41,559 bases of DNA from Clostridia bacterium (GTDB lineage Bacteria > Bacillota > Clostridia > Oscillospirales > QAKW01). Where the stretch lies: NCBI GenBank assembly GCA_017440465.1, contig JAFSHF010000005.1, forward strand, positions 1 through 41,559, given 5' to 3'. Shown in pieces: positions 21,868 through 29,953 of the stretch. The notes under the pieces were generated by a model. That model made no database searches. It had not been told where the DNA came from and saw nothing but the letters and a program-made list of their open reading frames with translations. The translations under genes were made by a program, and so were the position numbers. Each line of letters begins with the position of its first letter. Position 1 is the stretch's first letter.

Positions 21868-21977
21868 TGGGCGCCGTCAATTTGATAAACGCTGCTTTTA
21901 TATATGGAAATTTATTGAAATGGATTGCAACAGATTCTGTTTCTCAATCGTATTATGAGTAAAAGGAGGTTTTGAAT

Positions 21978-23309
21978 ATGTTGAAACGCTTTATTGCAAT
22001 CCTGACAATGATGGTTTTGATGATCAGCTTATGCGGCTGCAAGGCAGAAAAGACCGACGATGAGTTTGAGGTTCAAAGCGAGCAAGGTCCCTCGGCGGAA
22101 AGCAAGCCCTTGCCCGAAGGAACGGCGCTTCAAGCGGTGCCTGCCGGTGCCCAAAAGGCATTGATTATGGGGGCAGAGTATCAGCAGGGGAAGTATGACC
22201 CTCAAAATCTCCAAGCGGTACAGCCCTATATGGAAAAAGCCATCCGCACTTTTTTGGCAGACGGATCCAAGGAAAATGCGGTATTTTCTCCGTTGAATAT
22301 CTATTTGGCGCTGGGAATGTTGGCAGAGATCGAGCAAGGGCAGGCGCGGCAGGAACTGCTGACTTTGCTGGGTGCTAAAGACTTGGCAGAACTGCGTGGC
22401 ATCTGCAAGGACCTTTGGAATGCCCATTATTTTGAAGAGGAATCTGCCACCGGCTTGCTGGCATCATCGGTCTGGCTGAATGACAAGGTGAACTACCGCG
22501 AAGAACCGTTGCGGATTTTGGCAGAGCAATACCACGCTTCTTCCTTCCAAGGGAAGGTGGGGGATCGTTCCTATTCCGAAGCGTTGCAGGAATGGCTGAA
22601 TGCCCAGACCGGCGGCTTGCTGAAGGAGCAGATTGAGAATGTATCGATGGATCCGCGGATGGTCGTGATGCTGGCGACTACCGTCTATTTCAATGCGGAA
22701 TGGAACGATGACTTCAATGAAAGCAGCACCACTATGCAAACCTTTCACGGTACGAAAGGGGAGCAGAAGGCCGCCTTTATGAAGAAAAACGAGACCAACG
22801 CTTATTTTGAGGGTGCGCAGTTCGGCGCAGTGACCCAAGGGCTGCGGGGCGGCAATTCCATGTATTTCATCCTGCCCGACGAGGATTCCTCGGTGGAGCA
22901 GGTGCTGCAGAGCGAAGATTTTATCGCGCTGATGCAAAAGGGACATAATTATGAGCAAGTAAGAACGGCGCAGATCCGCTTTGCTGCTCCGAAATTTGAT
23001 GTTTCTTCCAATCTGGATCTGAAGCAAGGAATCGCGGCAATGGGCGCTCCTTCGGCATTGGATCCCAAGGCGGCGGATTTTGCACCGCTGACCGATGAAT
23101 ATATCGAAGCGATCAACGCCAGCCACGCGGCAAGGATGCTGATCGATGAAAAGGGCTGCCTTGCCGCCGCTTATACCGTGATCGAAGCCTGCGGCTCGGC
23201 AATGCCGCCGGAGGAGATCATTGAATTTACGCTGGATCGCCCCTTTATCGTCCTGTTGATGCGGGAGAACGGTATTCCGATGTTTGCCGGCGTTGTCAAT
23301 TATTTTTAA
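21978..23309 (+). CDS. lipid-anchored serpin (serine protease inhibitor)
   Basis: 443 residues. Start is the ATG at 21978, with AGGAGG (21964-21969) 8 nt upstream; a TTG two codons earlier is too close to that site. Signal peptide 1-20, lipobox LCGC, Cys21, then a short linker. The serpin fold begins about residue 75 with FSPLNIYLALGMLAE-type helix; VYFNAEWNDDF, MYFILPDED, RFAAPKFDVSSNLDL and the C-terminal FTLDRPFIVLLMRENGIPMFAGVV are characteristic. The reactive loop runs from about residue 391 (EKGCLAAAYTVIEACGSAM): hinge Gly at P15 and Thr at P8 are kept, P14 is Cys, P1-P1' is roughly Ser-Ala. Serpins trap attacking proteases by loop insertion; on a gut-type bacterium the likely targets are host or rival proteases. 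Confidence 0.92.
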   Translation: MLKRFIAILTMMVLMISLCGCKAEKTDDEFEVQSEQGPSAESKPLPEGTALQAVPAGAQKALIMGAEYQQGKYDPQNLQAVQPYMEKAIRTFLADGSKENAVFSPLNIYLALGMLAEIEQGQARQELLTLLGAKDLAELRGICKDLWNAHYFEEESATGLLASSVWLNDKVNYREEPLRILAEQYHASSFQGKVGDRSYSEALQEWLNAQTGGLLKEQIENVSMDPRMVVMLATTVYFNAEWNDDFNESSTTMQTFHGTKGEQKAAFMKKNETNAYFEGAQFGAVTQGLRGGNSMYFILPDEDSSVEQVLQSEDFIALMQKGHNYEQVRTAQIRFAAPKFDVSSNLDLKQGIAAMGAPSALDPKAADFAPLTDEYIEAINASHAARMLIDEKGCLAAAYTVIEACGSAMPPEEIIEFTLDRPFIVLLMRENGIPMFAGVVNYF

Positions 23310-23326
23310 CTTCATACACAACATAA

Positions 23327-23352
23327 AAGGGACCTCTAAATAGAGGTCCCTT
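23327..23352. terminator. hairpin terminator between serpin and glgP
   Basis: A 12-bp perfect stem (23327-23338 with 23341-23352), AA loop. The U-run is better on the minus strand, where it would end the glgP message; on the plus strand the tail is only moderately T-rich. Confidence 0.7.
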
Positions 23353-23387
23353 CATTATTTTAGTCGGTCTTTGCTCGTTTCAACGGT

Positions 23388-25787
23388 TTACTCGATAGGT
23401 TTCAAGTTCCAAATGTCGTTGGCATATTCCTTGACGGCGCGGTCGGAAGCAAAGATGCCGGACTTGGCGATATTGACCAAGGACATTCCGTTCCAATGCA
23501 GGCGGTCGCCGTAGGCTTCGTTGATCTTGCTCTGGGCGTCCTTATAGGCGTTGAAATCCGCCATAACCATATAGGGATCGGGCCCGATCAGATAGCGAAC
23601 GATGGATTCAAAGCCTTTGCCGCCGATACCGTCCTTCAAAATGGAATCCAGCAGATCCCGCAGATGGGGATCGTTGCGATAGATCTGGTCGGGATGGTAG
23701 CCATCCGCTTTCCAGGCGTTGACTTCGGGGGTGGTCAGACCGAAGAGGAACATATTCTCATCGCCGACCTGCTCGTGGATCTCCACATTGGCACCGTCCA
23801 AGGTACCCAAGGTCAGAGCGCCGTTGATCATAAACTTCATATTGCCGGTACCGCTGGCTTCTTTACCTGCCAGCGAGATCTGCTCGCTGACTTCGGCGGC
23901 GGGCATCAAAATTTCTGCCAGAGAGACTTTATAGTCGGCCAAGAAGACGACCTTGATCATATCGTTGATGGCGGGATCGTTATTGATCATATCGCCAAGA
24001 GCGCAGATAAAGCGGATGATCTCCTTTGCCATCACATAGCCGGCAGAGGCTTTCGCACCGAAGATAAAGGTTCTGGGGTGGATCTTGAGGCCCTCCAGCT
24101 TGATGCGGCGGTAGAGGTCGTAGATATGCAGTGCGCAGAGCAACTGACGTTTATACTCGTGCAACCGCTTTGCCTGCACGTCAAAGATGGAATCGGGGTT
24201 GACCTTGATGCCGCAGGAATTTTCGATATATTTGCCGAGGCGGATCTTATTTTCCCGCTTGATGGCGGTCAGCCGATCCAAGACCGCGGCATCGTCCTTA
24301 TAGGCCAGCAGTTTTTCCAGCTCTGCGCCGTTTTTGACAAATCCGTCGCCGATCAGCTCCTTAATGAGAGCGGTCAGACCGGGGTTGGATTCGCAGAGCC
24401 AGCGGCGGTGGACAATACCATTGGTAACGTTGGTGAGTTTGTTGGGAAAGATATCGTTGTAATCTTTAAAGAGATCGTCCTTTAAGATCTGGCTGTGCAG
24501 CGCGGAAACGCCGTTGACGCTATAGCAGCAGGCGACGCAAAGGTTTGCCATCCGCACCATCCCGTCGCCGATGACGGCGAGGCGGTCCATCACCCCGCGC
24601 TTTTCGGGATGGTCGTTATAGACCTTCTCGCAGAAGCGGCGGTTGATCTCCTGAACAATGGTATAGATGCGGGGCAGGCGGGCAGAGAACAGCCCGATGG
24701 ACCAAGTCTCCAGTGCCTCGCTCATAACGGTATGGTTGGTATAGGCTAAGGTCTTGCAGGTGATCTCCCAAGCGTCTTCCCAGGAATATTCGTGATCGTC
24801 CATCAGCAGACGCATCAGCTCGGGTACGCAAAGGGCGGGGTGGGTATCGTTGATATGAACGACCACCTTATCGGCCAGATTATCCAGAGTGCCGTATTTC
24901 TTCAGGTGATCTCTCAGAATGTTCTGCAAGGAGGCGGAAACGAAGAAATATTGCTGACGCAACCGCAGGGACTTGCCTTCTTCGTGATCATCGGCAGGGT
25001 AAAGCACGCGGGAAATGGCTTCCGCCTTGGCATCCCCTTCGCAGCTTTTGAGATATTCGCCGCGGGAGAACAGGCTCATATCGAAGTTCTCCATGCTCTT
25101 GGCACCCCAAAGGCGCAGTTTATTGACGATCTTGGAATCGTAGCCCGAGATCAGCAGATCATAGGGCACCGCCAACACTTTATAATAATTGGAATGAACG
25201 GTCTTTAAGCCGTCCTCGCTCCACATTTCTTCCACATGGCCGTCGAAATGGATCTCCTGGGCTTCGTCGGGGCGGGGAACCAGCCAGCCGCCGCCCAGCT
25301 CCAGCCAGTTATCGGGGAACTCCATCTGCCAGCCATCGATGATGACCTGCTTGAAGATACCGAATTCATAGCGGATGGAAAAGCCGGTGGCGGGATAGTC
25401 GCAGGCAGTAAGAGAATCCAGATAGCAAGCGGCTAAGCGGCCGAGACCGCCGTTGCCCAAGCCTGCATCGGGCTCCATATCATAAAGCTGCTCTAAATCG
25501 ATATTCAGATCCTTCAAAACAGCGCGGACATCCTCTTCGATGCCCATATTGTAAAGATTATTTTTCAAAGAGCGGCCGATGAGGAATTCCATCGACATAT
25601 AGTAGACTTTTTTAGCCTCCTGCTCCGAAACCTTTTTGTGCCCTGCCTTGCGGCGGCGGGAAAGCTCCTGCACCACCATCGCGACAACGCTTTCATACAT
25701 CTGCCGAACCGTCGCGTCCTCTGCATCGCAGGCAAACTTGGCGGCAACGACCGATTGAATCTTTTCTTTGATCTCGCTTTGGGTCAT
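23388..25787 (-). CDS. glgP: glycogen/alpha-glucan phosphorylase
   Basis: 799 residues, full length for the family; cleaves alpha-1,4 glucan ends with phosphate to give glucose-1-phosphate. Landmarks in order: YYMSMEFLIGRSL, GNGGLGRLAACYLDS, YEFGIFKQ, VVHINDTHPAL, TNVTNGIVHRRWL, KRLHEYKRQLL, and the pyridoxal-phosphate site EASGTGNMKFMINGAL with Lys651. The N-terminus lacks the Ser phosphorylation and AMP sites of the animal enzyme. AAGGAGA is 8 nt before the ATG. It has its own strong promoter, downstream of the glg synthesis operon on the same strand, so breakdown and synthesis can be set separately. Confidence 0.96.
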   Translation of the reverse strand: MTQSEIKEKIQSVVAAKFACDAEDATVRQMYESVVAMVVQELSRRRKAGHKKVSEQEAKKVYYMSMEFLIGRSLKNNLYNMGIEEDVRAVLKDLNIDLEQLYDMEPDAGLGNGGLGRLAACYLDSLTACDYPATGFSIRYEFGIFKQVIIDGWQMEFPDNWLELGGGWLVPRPDEAQEIHFDGHVEEMWSEDGLKTVHSNYYKVLAVPYDLLISGYDSKIVNKLRLWGAKSMENFDMSLFSRGEYLKSCEGDAKAEAISRVLYPADDHEEGKSLRLRQQYFFVSASLQNILRDHLKKYGTLDNLADKVVVHINDTHPALCVPELMRLLMDDHEYSWEDAWEITCKTLAYTNHTVMSEALETWSIGLFSARLPRIYTIVQEINRRFCEKVYNDHPEKRGVMDRLAVIGDGMVRMANLCVACCYSVNGVSALHSQILKDDLFKDYNDIFPNKLTNVTNGIVHRRWLCESNPGLTALIKELIGDGFVKNGAELEKLLAYKDDAAVLDRLTAIKRENKIRLGKYIENSCGIKVNPDSIFDVQAKRLHEYKRQLLCALHIYDLYRRIKLEGLKIHPRTFIFGAKASAGYVMAKEIIRFICALGDMINNDPAINDMIKVVFLADYKVSLAEILMPAAEVSEQISLAGKEASGTGNMKFMINGALTLGTLDGANVEIHEQVGDENMFLFGLTTPEVNAWKADGYHPDQIYRNDPHLRDLLDSILKDGIGGKGFESIVRYLIGPDPYMVMADFNAYKDAQSKINEAYGDRLHWNGMSLVNIAKSGIFASDRAVKEYANDIWNLKPIE

Positions 25788-25843
25788 TTCAATTTCTCCT
25801 TAGATAGTATCTATATAGTTATATTTTAAACAATATATCCTAT

Positions 25844-25872
25844 ATAATACCAATTTTTCGGTTTCGTGTCAA
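25844..25872 (-). promoter_or_regulatory. sigma-A promoter of glgP
   Basis: Minus strand TTGACA (25867-25872), 17-bp spacer, TATTAT (25844-25849). A small palindrome TAGATA-N-TATCTA (25801-25813) lies in the leader just before the ribosome site; its role, if any, is open. Confidence 0.88.
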
Positions 25873-25891
25873 GAAAAGCGCGAATAAAAAT

Positions 25892-25925
25892 AAAGGAACT
25901 GTGAAAATTTTTTCACAGTTCCTTT
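25892..25925 (-). terminator. terminator of the glgCDA operon
   Basis: A 15-bp perfect stem (25892-25906 with 25911-25925), 4-nt loop, T-rich tail on the minus strand. It separates glgA from the glgP promoter. Confidence 0.88.
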
Positions 25926-25937
25926 GATTTTAAAACT

Positions 25938-27356
25938 TTAAATACTGTTATAAAGATCCAAATACGCTTTTACGCTCGGTTTCCAGCTATAGTCGCCCTT
26001 CATCGCATTCTTTTGCGCCTGCAGGAAATGCTCTTTATTATGGAACAGTTCGATGGCGCGCCAGAGTGCGTGGGAGAAATCTTCGGGGTGCTGGGTATGG
26101 AAGGTGATGCCGCGGCCGCTCCGCTCGCCGTAGTTATAGGCGGGAACAGTATCGGCAAGCCCGCCGGTAACGCAGACCAGCGGCAAAGTGCCGTAGCGCA
26201 TGGCGATCATCTGCGCCAAGCCGCAGGGCTCAAACTTGCTGGGCATCAAAAAGATATCGCAGCCGGCATAGATCCGCTGGGCAAGATTGCCATCGAAGGC
26301 TAAAATCACCCGCAGATTTTCGGGGTGCCGCTCGGCGGCATCCTTCAAAAATTCTTCATAATGGGCATCGCCGGTTCCCAAAATGACCACCTGCACGTCT
26401 TGGGAGAGCAACCAATCTAATTTGGCTTCCATCAGTTCCATTCCCTTTTGGTGGGTCAGGCGGGTCACCATCCCGAATAAGGGGACTTCGTCGGTTTCGG
26501 GCAGGCCCAATTCCTTTTGGAGCGCGTTTTTATTCTGCACCTTCCGCCCCAAACTGCGGGAGGTATAGTTGACCTTAATGCGCGGATCGGTCTGGGGATT
26601 GAACAGCTCGGTGTCGATGCCGTTCAAGATACCGCTCACCTTAAAGGCGCGGGCGCGGAGGATATCCTCCAAGCCGCAGGATTTCGGGGGATCCATAATC
26701 TCCTTGGCGTAGGTCTCCGAAACGGTGGTGACGCGGTTGGCACATTCGATGGCGCCCTTCATCAGGTTGAGGCTTCCGCCGTAGGTCATCAGCGGGAGTT
26801 GCTCATTGCCCATTCCGAAAGTGCCGCCCAGAATATAGGGGTCAAATTGCCCTTGGAACTCAATGTTATGGATGGTGAAGACGGTGCGGATATGCTTAAA
26901 TTCCTTCCGCCAACGGAATTCGGTATCCAGAACAGCGGGGATCAGCGCGGTATGCCAATCGTTGCAATGGAGAACATCGGGGATGAAATCTAAAACGGGG
27001 ATGGCTTCCAGCACCGCGCGGGAGAAAAAGGCAAACCGCTCGGCATCGTCGCCTTCGCCGTAGGTCTTCTCCCGCCGAAAATAGAACTCATTGTCCAAAA
27101 GGTAATAGGTGACTCCGCCCACATTGGCTTCAAAGATGCCGCAATAGCGGTCTTCCCCCGCACTGTGCACATTAAAATTGGTTTTATAAACGCATTGCTC
27201 CCGCAGTGCTTGAGGGATGGCACTGTAGAAGGGCAGAATGACGCGGCAGTCTTCCCCCGCGGCGCAAAGCGCCTTGGGCAAAGCCCCTGCCACATCGCCC
27301 AGCCCGCCCACCTTAATAAAAGGGGCGGCTTCGCTTGCTGCATAGAGAATTTTCAT
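25938..27356 (-). CDS. glgA: glycogen synthase (ADP-glucose, GT5)
   Basis: 472 residues; extends alpha-1,4 glucan from ADP-glucose. Start is the ATG at 27354-27356, preceded by AAAGGA; a longer frame of 37 extra codons reads through the glgD end and is rejected. The KVGGLGDVAGALPKAL loop at residues 15-30 binds ADP-glucose; LHCNDWHTALIPAV, TIHNIEFQGQF and the C-terminal MPSKFEPCGLAQMIAMRYG (catalytic Glu) with GLADTV follow. Last gene of glgC-glgD-glgA, 13 bp after glgD. Confidence 0.96.
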   Translation of the reverse strand: MKILYAASEAAPFIKVGGLGDVAGALPKALCAAGEDCRVILPFYSAIPQALREQCVYKTNFNVHSAGEDRYCGIFEANVGGVTYYLLDNEFYFRREKTYGEGDDAERFAFFSRAVLEAIPVLDFIPDVLHCNDWHTALIPAVLDTEFRWRKEFKHIRTVFTIHNIEFQGQFDPYILGGTFGMGNEQLPLMTYGGSLNLMKGAIECANRVTTVSETYAKEIMDPPKSCGLEDILRARAFKVSGILNGIDTELFNPQTDPRIKVNYTSRSLGRKVQNKNALQKELGLPETDEVPLFGMVTRLTHQKGMELMEAKLDWLLSQDVQVVILGTGDAHYEEFLKDAAERHPENLRVILAFDGNLAQRIYAGCDIFLMPSKFEPCGLAQMIAMRYGTLPLVCVTGGLADTVPAYNYGERSGRGITFHTQHPEDFSHALWRAIELFHNKEHFLQAQKNAMKGDYSWKPSVKAYLDLYNSI

Positions 27357-27369
27357 AGGATTTCCTTTC

Positions 27370-28482
27370 TTATACCTGCTTGCCTTTGCCGATAATGATG
27401 GGCAGGCCTTTGGTACCGCACAGTTCGGTCTCTGCCGAAATAGTGACGTCTTTATCGGCGACAACATAGTGGATCTTGGCGCCCTTGCCCACCTTGGTAT
27501 TTTGCATCAGGATGGCATTTTCAACGATCGCACCTTCTTCGACAACAACGTTTCTGGAAAGGATGGAATTTTTGACAATGCCTTTAATGACGCAACCGTC
27601 GGCGATCAGGCAGTTGCTTGCCGCCGCACCGAAGTCATAGAGGGTAGGAACCGAATCCTTGACCTTGGTGTAGATGGGGCGTTCGGCATTGAACAGATCG
27701 TCGCGATTGGCGGTATTCAGCATTTCCATATTGGCATCATAATATTCATCGACGGTATCGACGATATGGGCAAAGCCCTTATGGCAATAGCCGCAGATCT
27801 TTTTGGTGCCCAACTGTTTTTGAACCAACTCGCGGTTGAGGTGGGAATAATCGTTATCCTCCGCCTCCTCCAAAAATTCCAGAAGGTCCTCTTTTTTGAT
27901 GATGGCGGTGCCCAAGGCATAGATGCCCTTGGTGGCGGCATTCTTTTGGTAATGGATGGCGGAAATGGTATGGTCCTTCTCCACATCCAATAAAACCTCG
28001 CCTGAGCCGGCGGTGATCTCCGCATAAGCGAGGGTGATATAAGCATCATCGGCGATGTGTTGCTCCAGCATCGCTTCCAAATCGATGTTGGCAACGGTGC
28101 CGCCGAAGGCAAAGACCACCCATTCATAAGAATTATCGGCGATATAGCCTTTGATCGATTTCAAAGCGTCCAGCCGCCCGCGGGAGATGCTGAGGTTGGA
28201 GTCGGGGCGGGCGAGCGGGGTCAGCATTTTGACACCGCCCTGGCGACGGTTGAGATCCCAATCCTTGCCGTTGCCGATGTGGTCTACCAGCGAGCCGTAG
28301 TTTTCTTTGCAGATGATGCCGATCTCATCGATATCGGCATTGACCATCGCGGAAAGGGTGAAATCGATCAAGCGATACCGCCCGCCGAAGGGCATGGAGG
28401 CAGGGTTGCGGGAATAGACCAATTCACTCTTGGGGGTTTTGTTATCATAGCGATCGCAAAAGATCATTCCGAGTGCGTTCAT
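27370..28482 (-). CDS. glgD: glucose-1-phosphate adenylyltransferase, GlgD subunit
   Basis: 370 residues; the regulatory partner of GlgC in Firmicutes. It keeps the fold (FGGRYRLIDFTLSAMVNA, IGNGKDWDLNRRQGG, C-terminal left-handed beta-helix with repeating hexapeptides) but lacks the GGxGxRL nucleotide loop at the N-terminus, where it reads MIFCDRYDNKTP, and the usual catalytic DHVYKMDY is replaced by FGGTVANIDLEAM. This is the known pattern of GlgD, which activates GlgC and has little activity itself. AAAGGAGG lies inside the glgC end; spacing to glgC is one base. Confidence 0.95.
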   Translation of the reverse strand: MNALGMIFCDRYDNKTPKSELVYSRNPASMPFGGRYRLIDFTLSAMVNADIDEIGIICKENYGSLVDHIGNGKDWDLNRRQGGVKMLTPLARPDSNLSISRGRLDALKSIKGYIADNSYEWVVFAFGGTVANIDLEAMLEQHIADDAYITLAYAEITAGSGEVLLDVEKDHTISAIHYQKNAATKGIYALGTAIIKKEDLLEFLEEAEDNDYSHLNRELVQKQLGTKKICGYCHKGFAHIVDTVDEYYDANMEMLNTANRDDLFNAERPIYTKVKDSVPTLYDFGAAASNCLIADGCVIKGIVKNSILSRNVVVEEGAIVENAILMQNTKVGKGAKIHYVVADKDVTISAETELCGTKGLPIIIGKGKQV

Positions 28483-28483
28483 A

Positions 28484-29698
28484 TTATTCAGCCTCCTTTA
28501 CGGTATAGGGTTTGATCATTTCTTTGGGGCGGACAACCTGCCCTGCGCGGACGACCGCGCCCGAGCCGATAACCGCAATGCCCCATTCGCCATCGTATTT
28601 TTCCGGCTCTTCGCCGATGATAGCACCGTCCTCAATGACGGCATCATCCGCAATGATGGCATATTTGATGGTGCAGTTCTTGCCGATCTTGGCATTTTGC
28701 ATCACCACCGCGGAATTGAGTTTGGTTCCCTGATCCACCGAAACGCCCGAGAAGAGGACACTGTACCAAAGATCGCAACCGTTCAGGGTGCAGTTTTCGG
28801 TGATGGTGGATTCGCGGATCAACACATTCTCGCCGATGTATTGGGGCATCAGGTTCTGCCCGTGGCGGGAATAGATGCGCCAGGCGGGATCGGAAAGGTT
28901 CAAGGGGATGTTGGGGTTGAGCAGGTCCATATTGGCTTCCCAAAGGGAATCGATGGTCCCCACGTCCTTCCAATAGCCCTCAAAGGGATAGGCAAACATC
29001 CGCTCGCCGTCGGCAAGCATTTTGGGCAGGATATCTTTGCCGAAATCCTTGGAGCTTTCGGGGTTTTGCTCATCCTCAATCAGATATTTACGCAGTTTTT
29101 CCCAATTGAATACATAGATACCCATCGATGCCCGATCGCTCTTGGGCTTGGCGGGTTTCTCTTCAAATTCATAGATCTTATCGCTTTCGTCGGCGTTGAC
29201 AATGCCGAAGCGGCTGGCCTCCTCGATGGGCACCTGCAGGGTGGCGATGGTGGCATCGGCCTTATTGGCTTTATGGAAATCCAGCATCTTGCTGTAGTCC
29301 ATCTTATAGACGTGGTCGCCCGAAAGGATCAAAACGTATTCGGGGTCGTATTTTTCAATGAATTGGATATTCTGATAAATGGCGTTGGCGGTTCCTGCGT
29401 ACCATTCACCGGTAGAACCCGATACGTAAGGGGGCAGGATATGTACACCGCCGTGCATCCGATCCAGATCCCAAGGCTGGCCGTTGCCGATATAAGTATG
29501 CAACTCCAAGGGGCGATACTGGGTCAGAACACCGACGGTATCAATGCCCGAATTGGTACAGTTGGAAAGAGGGAAATCGATAATCCGATATTTTCCTCCG
29601 AAGGGAACCGCAGGCTTTGCCATCTCCTGCGTCAGAACATACAGGCGGCTTCCCTGACCGCCGGCAAGCAGCATCGCTACCATTTCATTTCGTTTCAC
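28484..29698 (-). CDS. glgC: glucose-1-phosphate adenylyltransferase, catalytic GlgC
   Basis: 404 residues; makes ADP-glucose from glucose-1-phosphate and ATP, the committed step of glycogen synthesis. Motifs: [16 protein letters not shown] nucleotide loop, [50 protein letters not shown], then a beta-helix tail. The start is GTG (29696-29698), chosen because AGGAG lies 9 nt upstream and the protein then opens like its relatives; the first ATG is five codons inside and too far from any ribosome site. First gene of the operon. No branching enzyme gene is present in the window. Confidence 0.96.
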   Translation of the reverse strand: MKRNEMVAMLLAGGQGSRLYVLTQEMAKPAVPFGGKYRIIDFPLSNCTNSGIDTVGVLTQYRPLELHTYIGNGQPWDLDRMHGGVHILPPYVSGSTGEWYAGTANAIYQNIQFIEKYDPEYVLILSGDHVYKMDYSKMLDFHKANKADATIATLQVPIEEASRFGIVNADESDKIYEFEEKPAKPKSDRASMGIYVFNWEKLRKYLIEDEQNPESSKDFGKDILPKMLADGERMFAYPFEGYWKDVGTIDSLWEANMDLLNPNIPLNLSDPAWRIYSRHGQNLMPQYIGENVLIRESTITENCTLNGCDLWYSVLFSGVSVDQGTKLNSAVVMQNAKIGKNCTIKYAIIADDAVIEDGAIIGEEPEKYDGEWGIAVIGSGAVVRAGQVVRPKEMIKPYTVKEAE

Positions 29699-29726
29699 TT
29701 TGCTTTGCTCCTTTCATACAAACGAA

Positions 29727-29747
29727 GGGATTTCAAACAAAAATCCC
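29727..29747 (-). other. hairpin in the glgC leader
   Basis: GGGATTT (29727-29733) pairs with AAATCCC (29741-29747) in the 5' untranslated region, ending about 9 nt before the ribosome site. Function unknown. Confidence 0.45.
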
Positions 29748-29769
29748 CAACATAATTTTTTATAGTTTT

Positions 29770-29798
29770 ATTATAACTCTGTCTTATTAAAATTAACA
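29770..29798 (-). promoter_or_regulatory. probable promoter of glgCDA
   Basis: A perfect TATAAT (29770-29775, minus strand) with TGTTAA (29793-29798) at 17 bp. The -35 is poor, which could mean activator dependence. The leader would be about 65 nt. Confidence 0.45.
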
Positions 29799-29917
29799 GC
29801 AAAATTTGTCGAAAACACGAAAATCCATTTTTTGCCTAAATTCCCAAGTGTTTTATTGGTAATGTTGCACAATTTTTAATCAATAAATTCTTTGGAATTG
29901 GAAGAATAAACAAAATA

Positions 29918-29946
29918 TTGACAAGCGAAAGGATTTATCGTAAAAT
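29918..29946 (+). promoter_or_regulatory. sigma-A promoter of the GH13 gene, abutting its start codon
   Basis: Consensus TTGACA (29918-29923), 17-bp spacer, TAAAAT (29941-29946). The expected start site is about 29953, one base from the ATG at 29954. Confidence 0.85.
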
Positions 29947-29953
29947 AAATTCT

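Noticed and set aside
21868..21977. Sigma-A promoter for the serpin gene (TTGCAA 21925, TATTAT 21951)
   Set aside because: The spacer is 20 bp, too long; no better pair was found, so none is called.
27357..27467. 37-codon extension of glycogen synthase
   Set aside because: It overlaps the end of glgD in another frame; the AAAGGA site and the KILYAASEAAPF opening mark the true start.
28697..29755. 352-codon open frame antisense to glgC
   Set aside because: Shadow frame; it crosses the glgC promoter region.
29918..29953. TTG start for the GH13 protein
   Set aside because: The TTG is the first half of a consensus -35 box and has no ribosome site.
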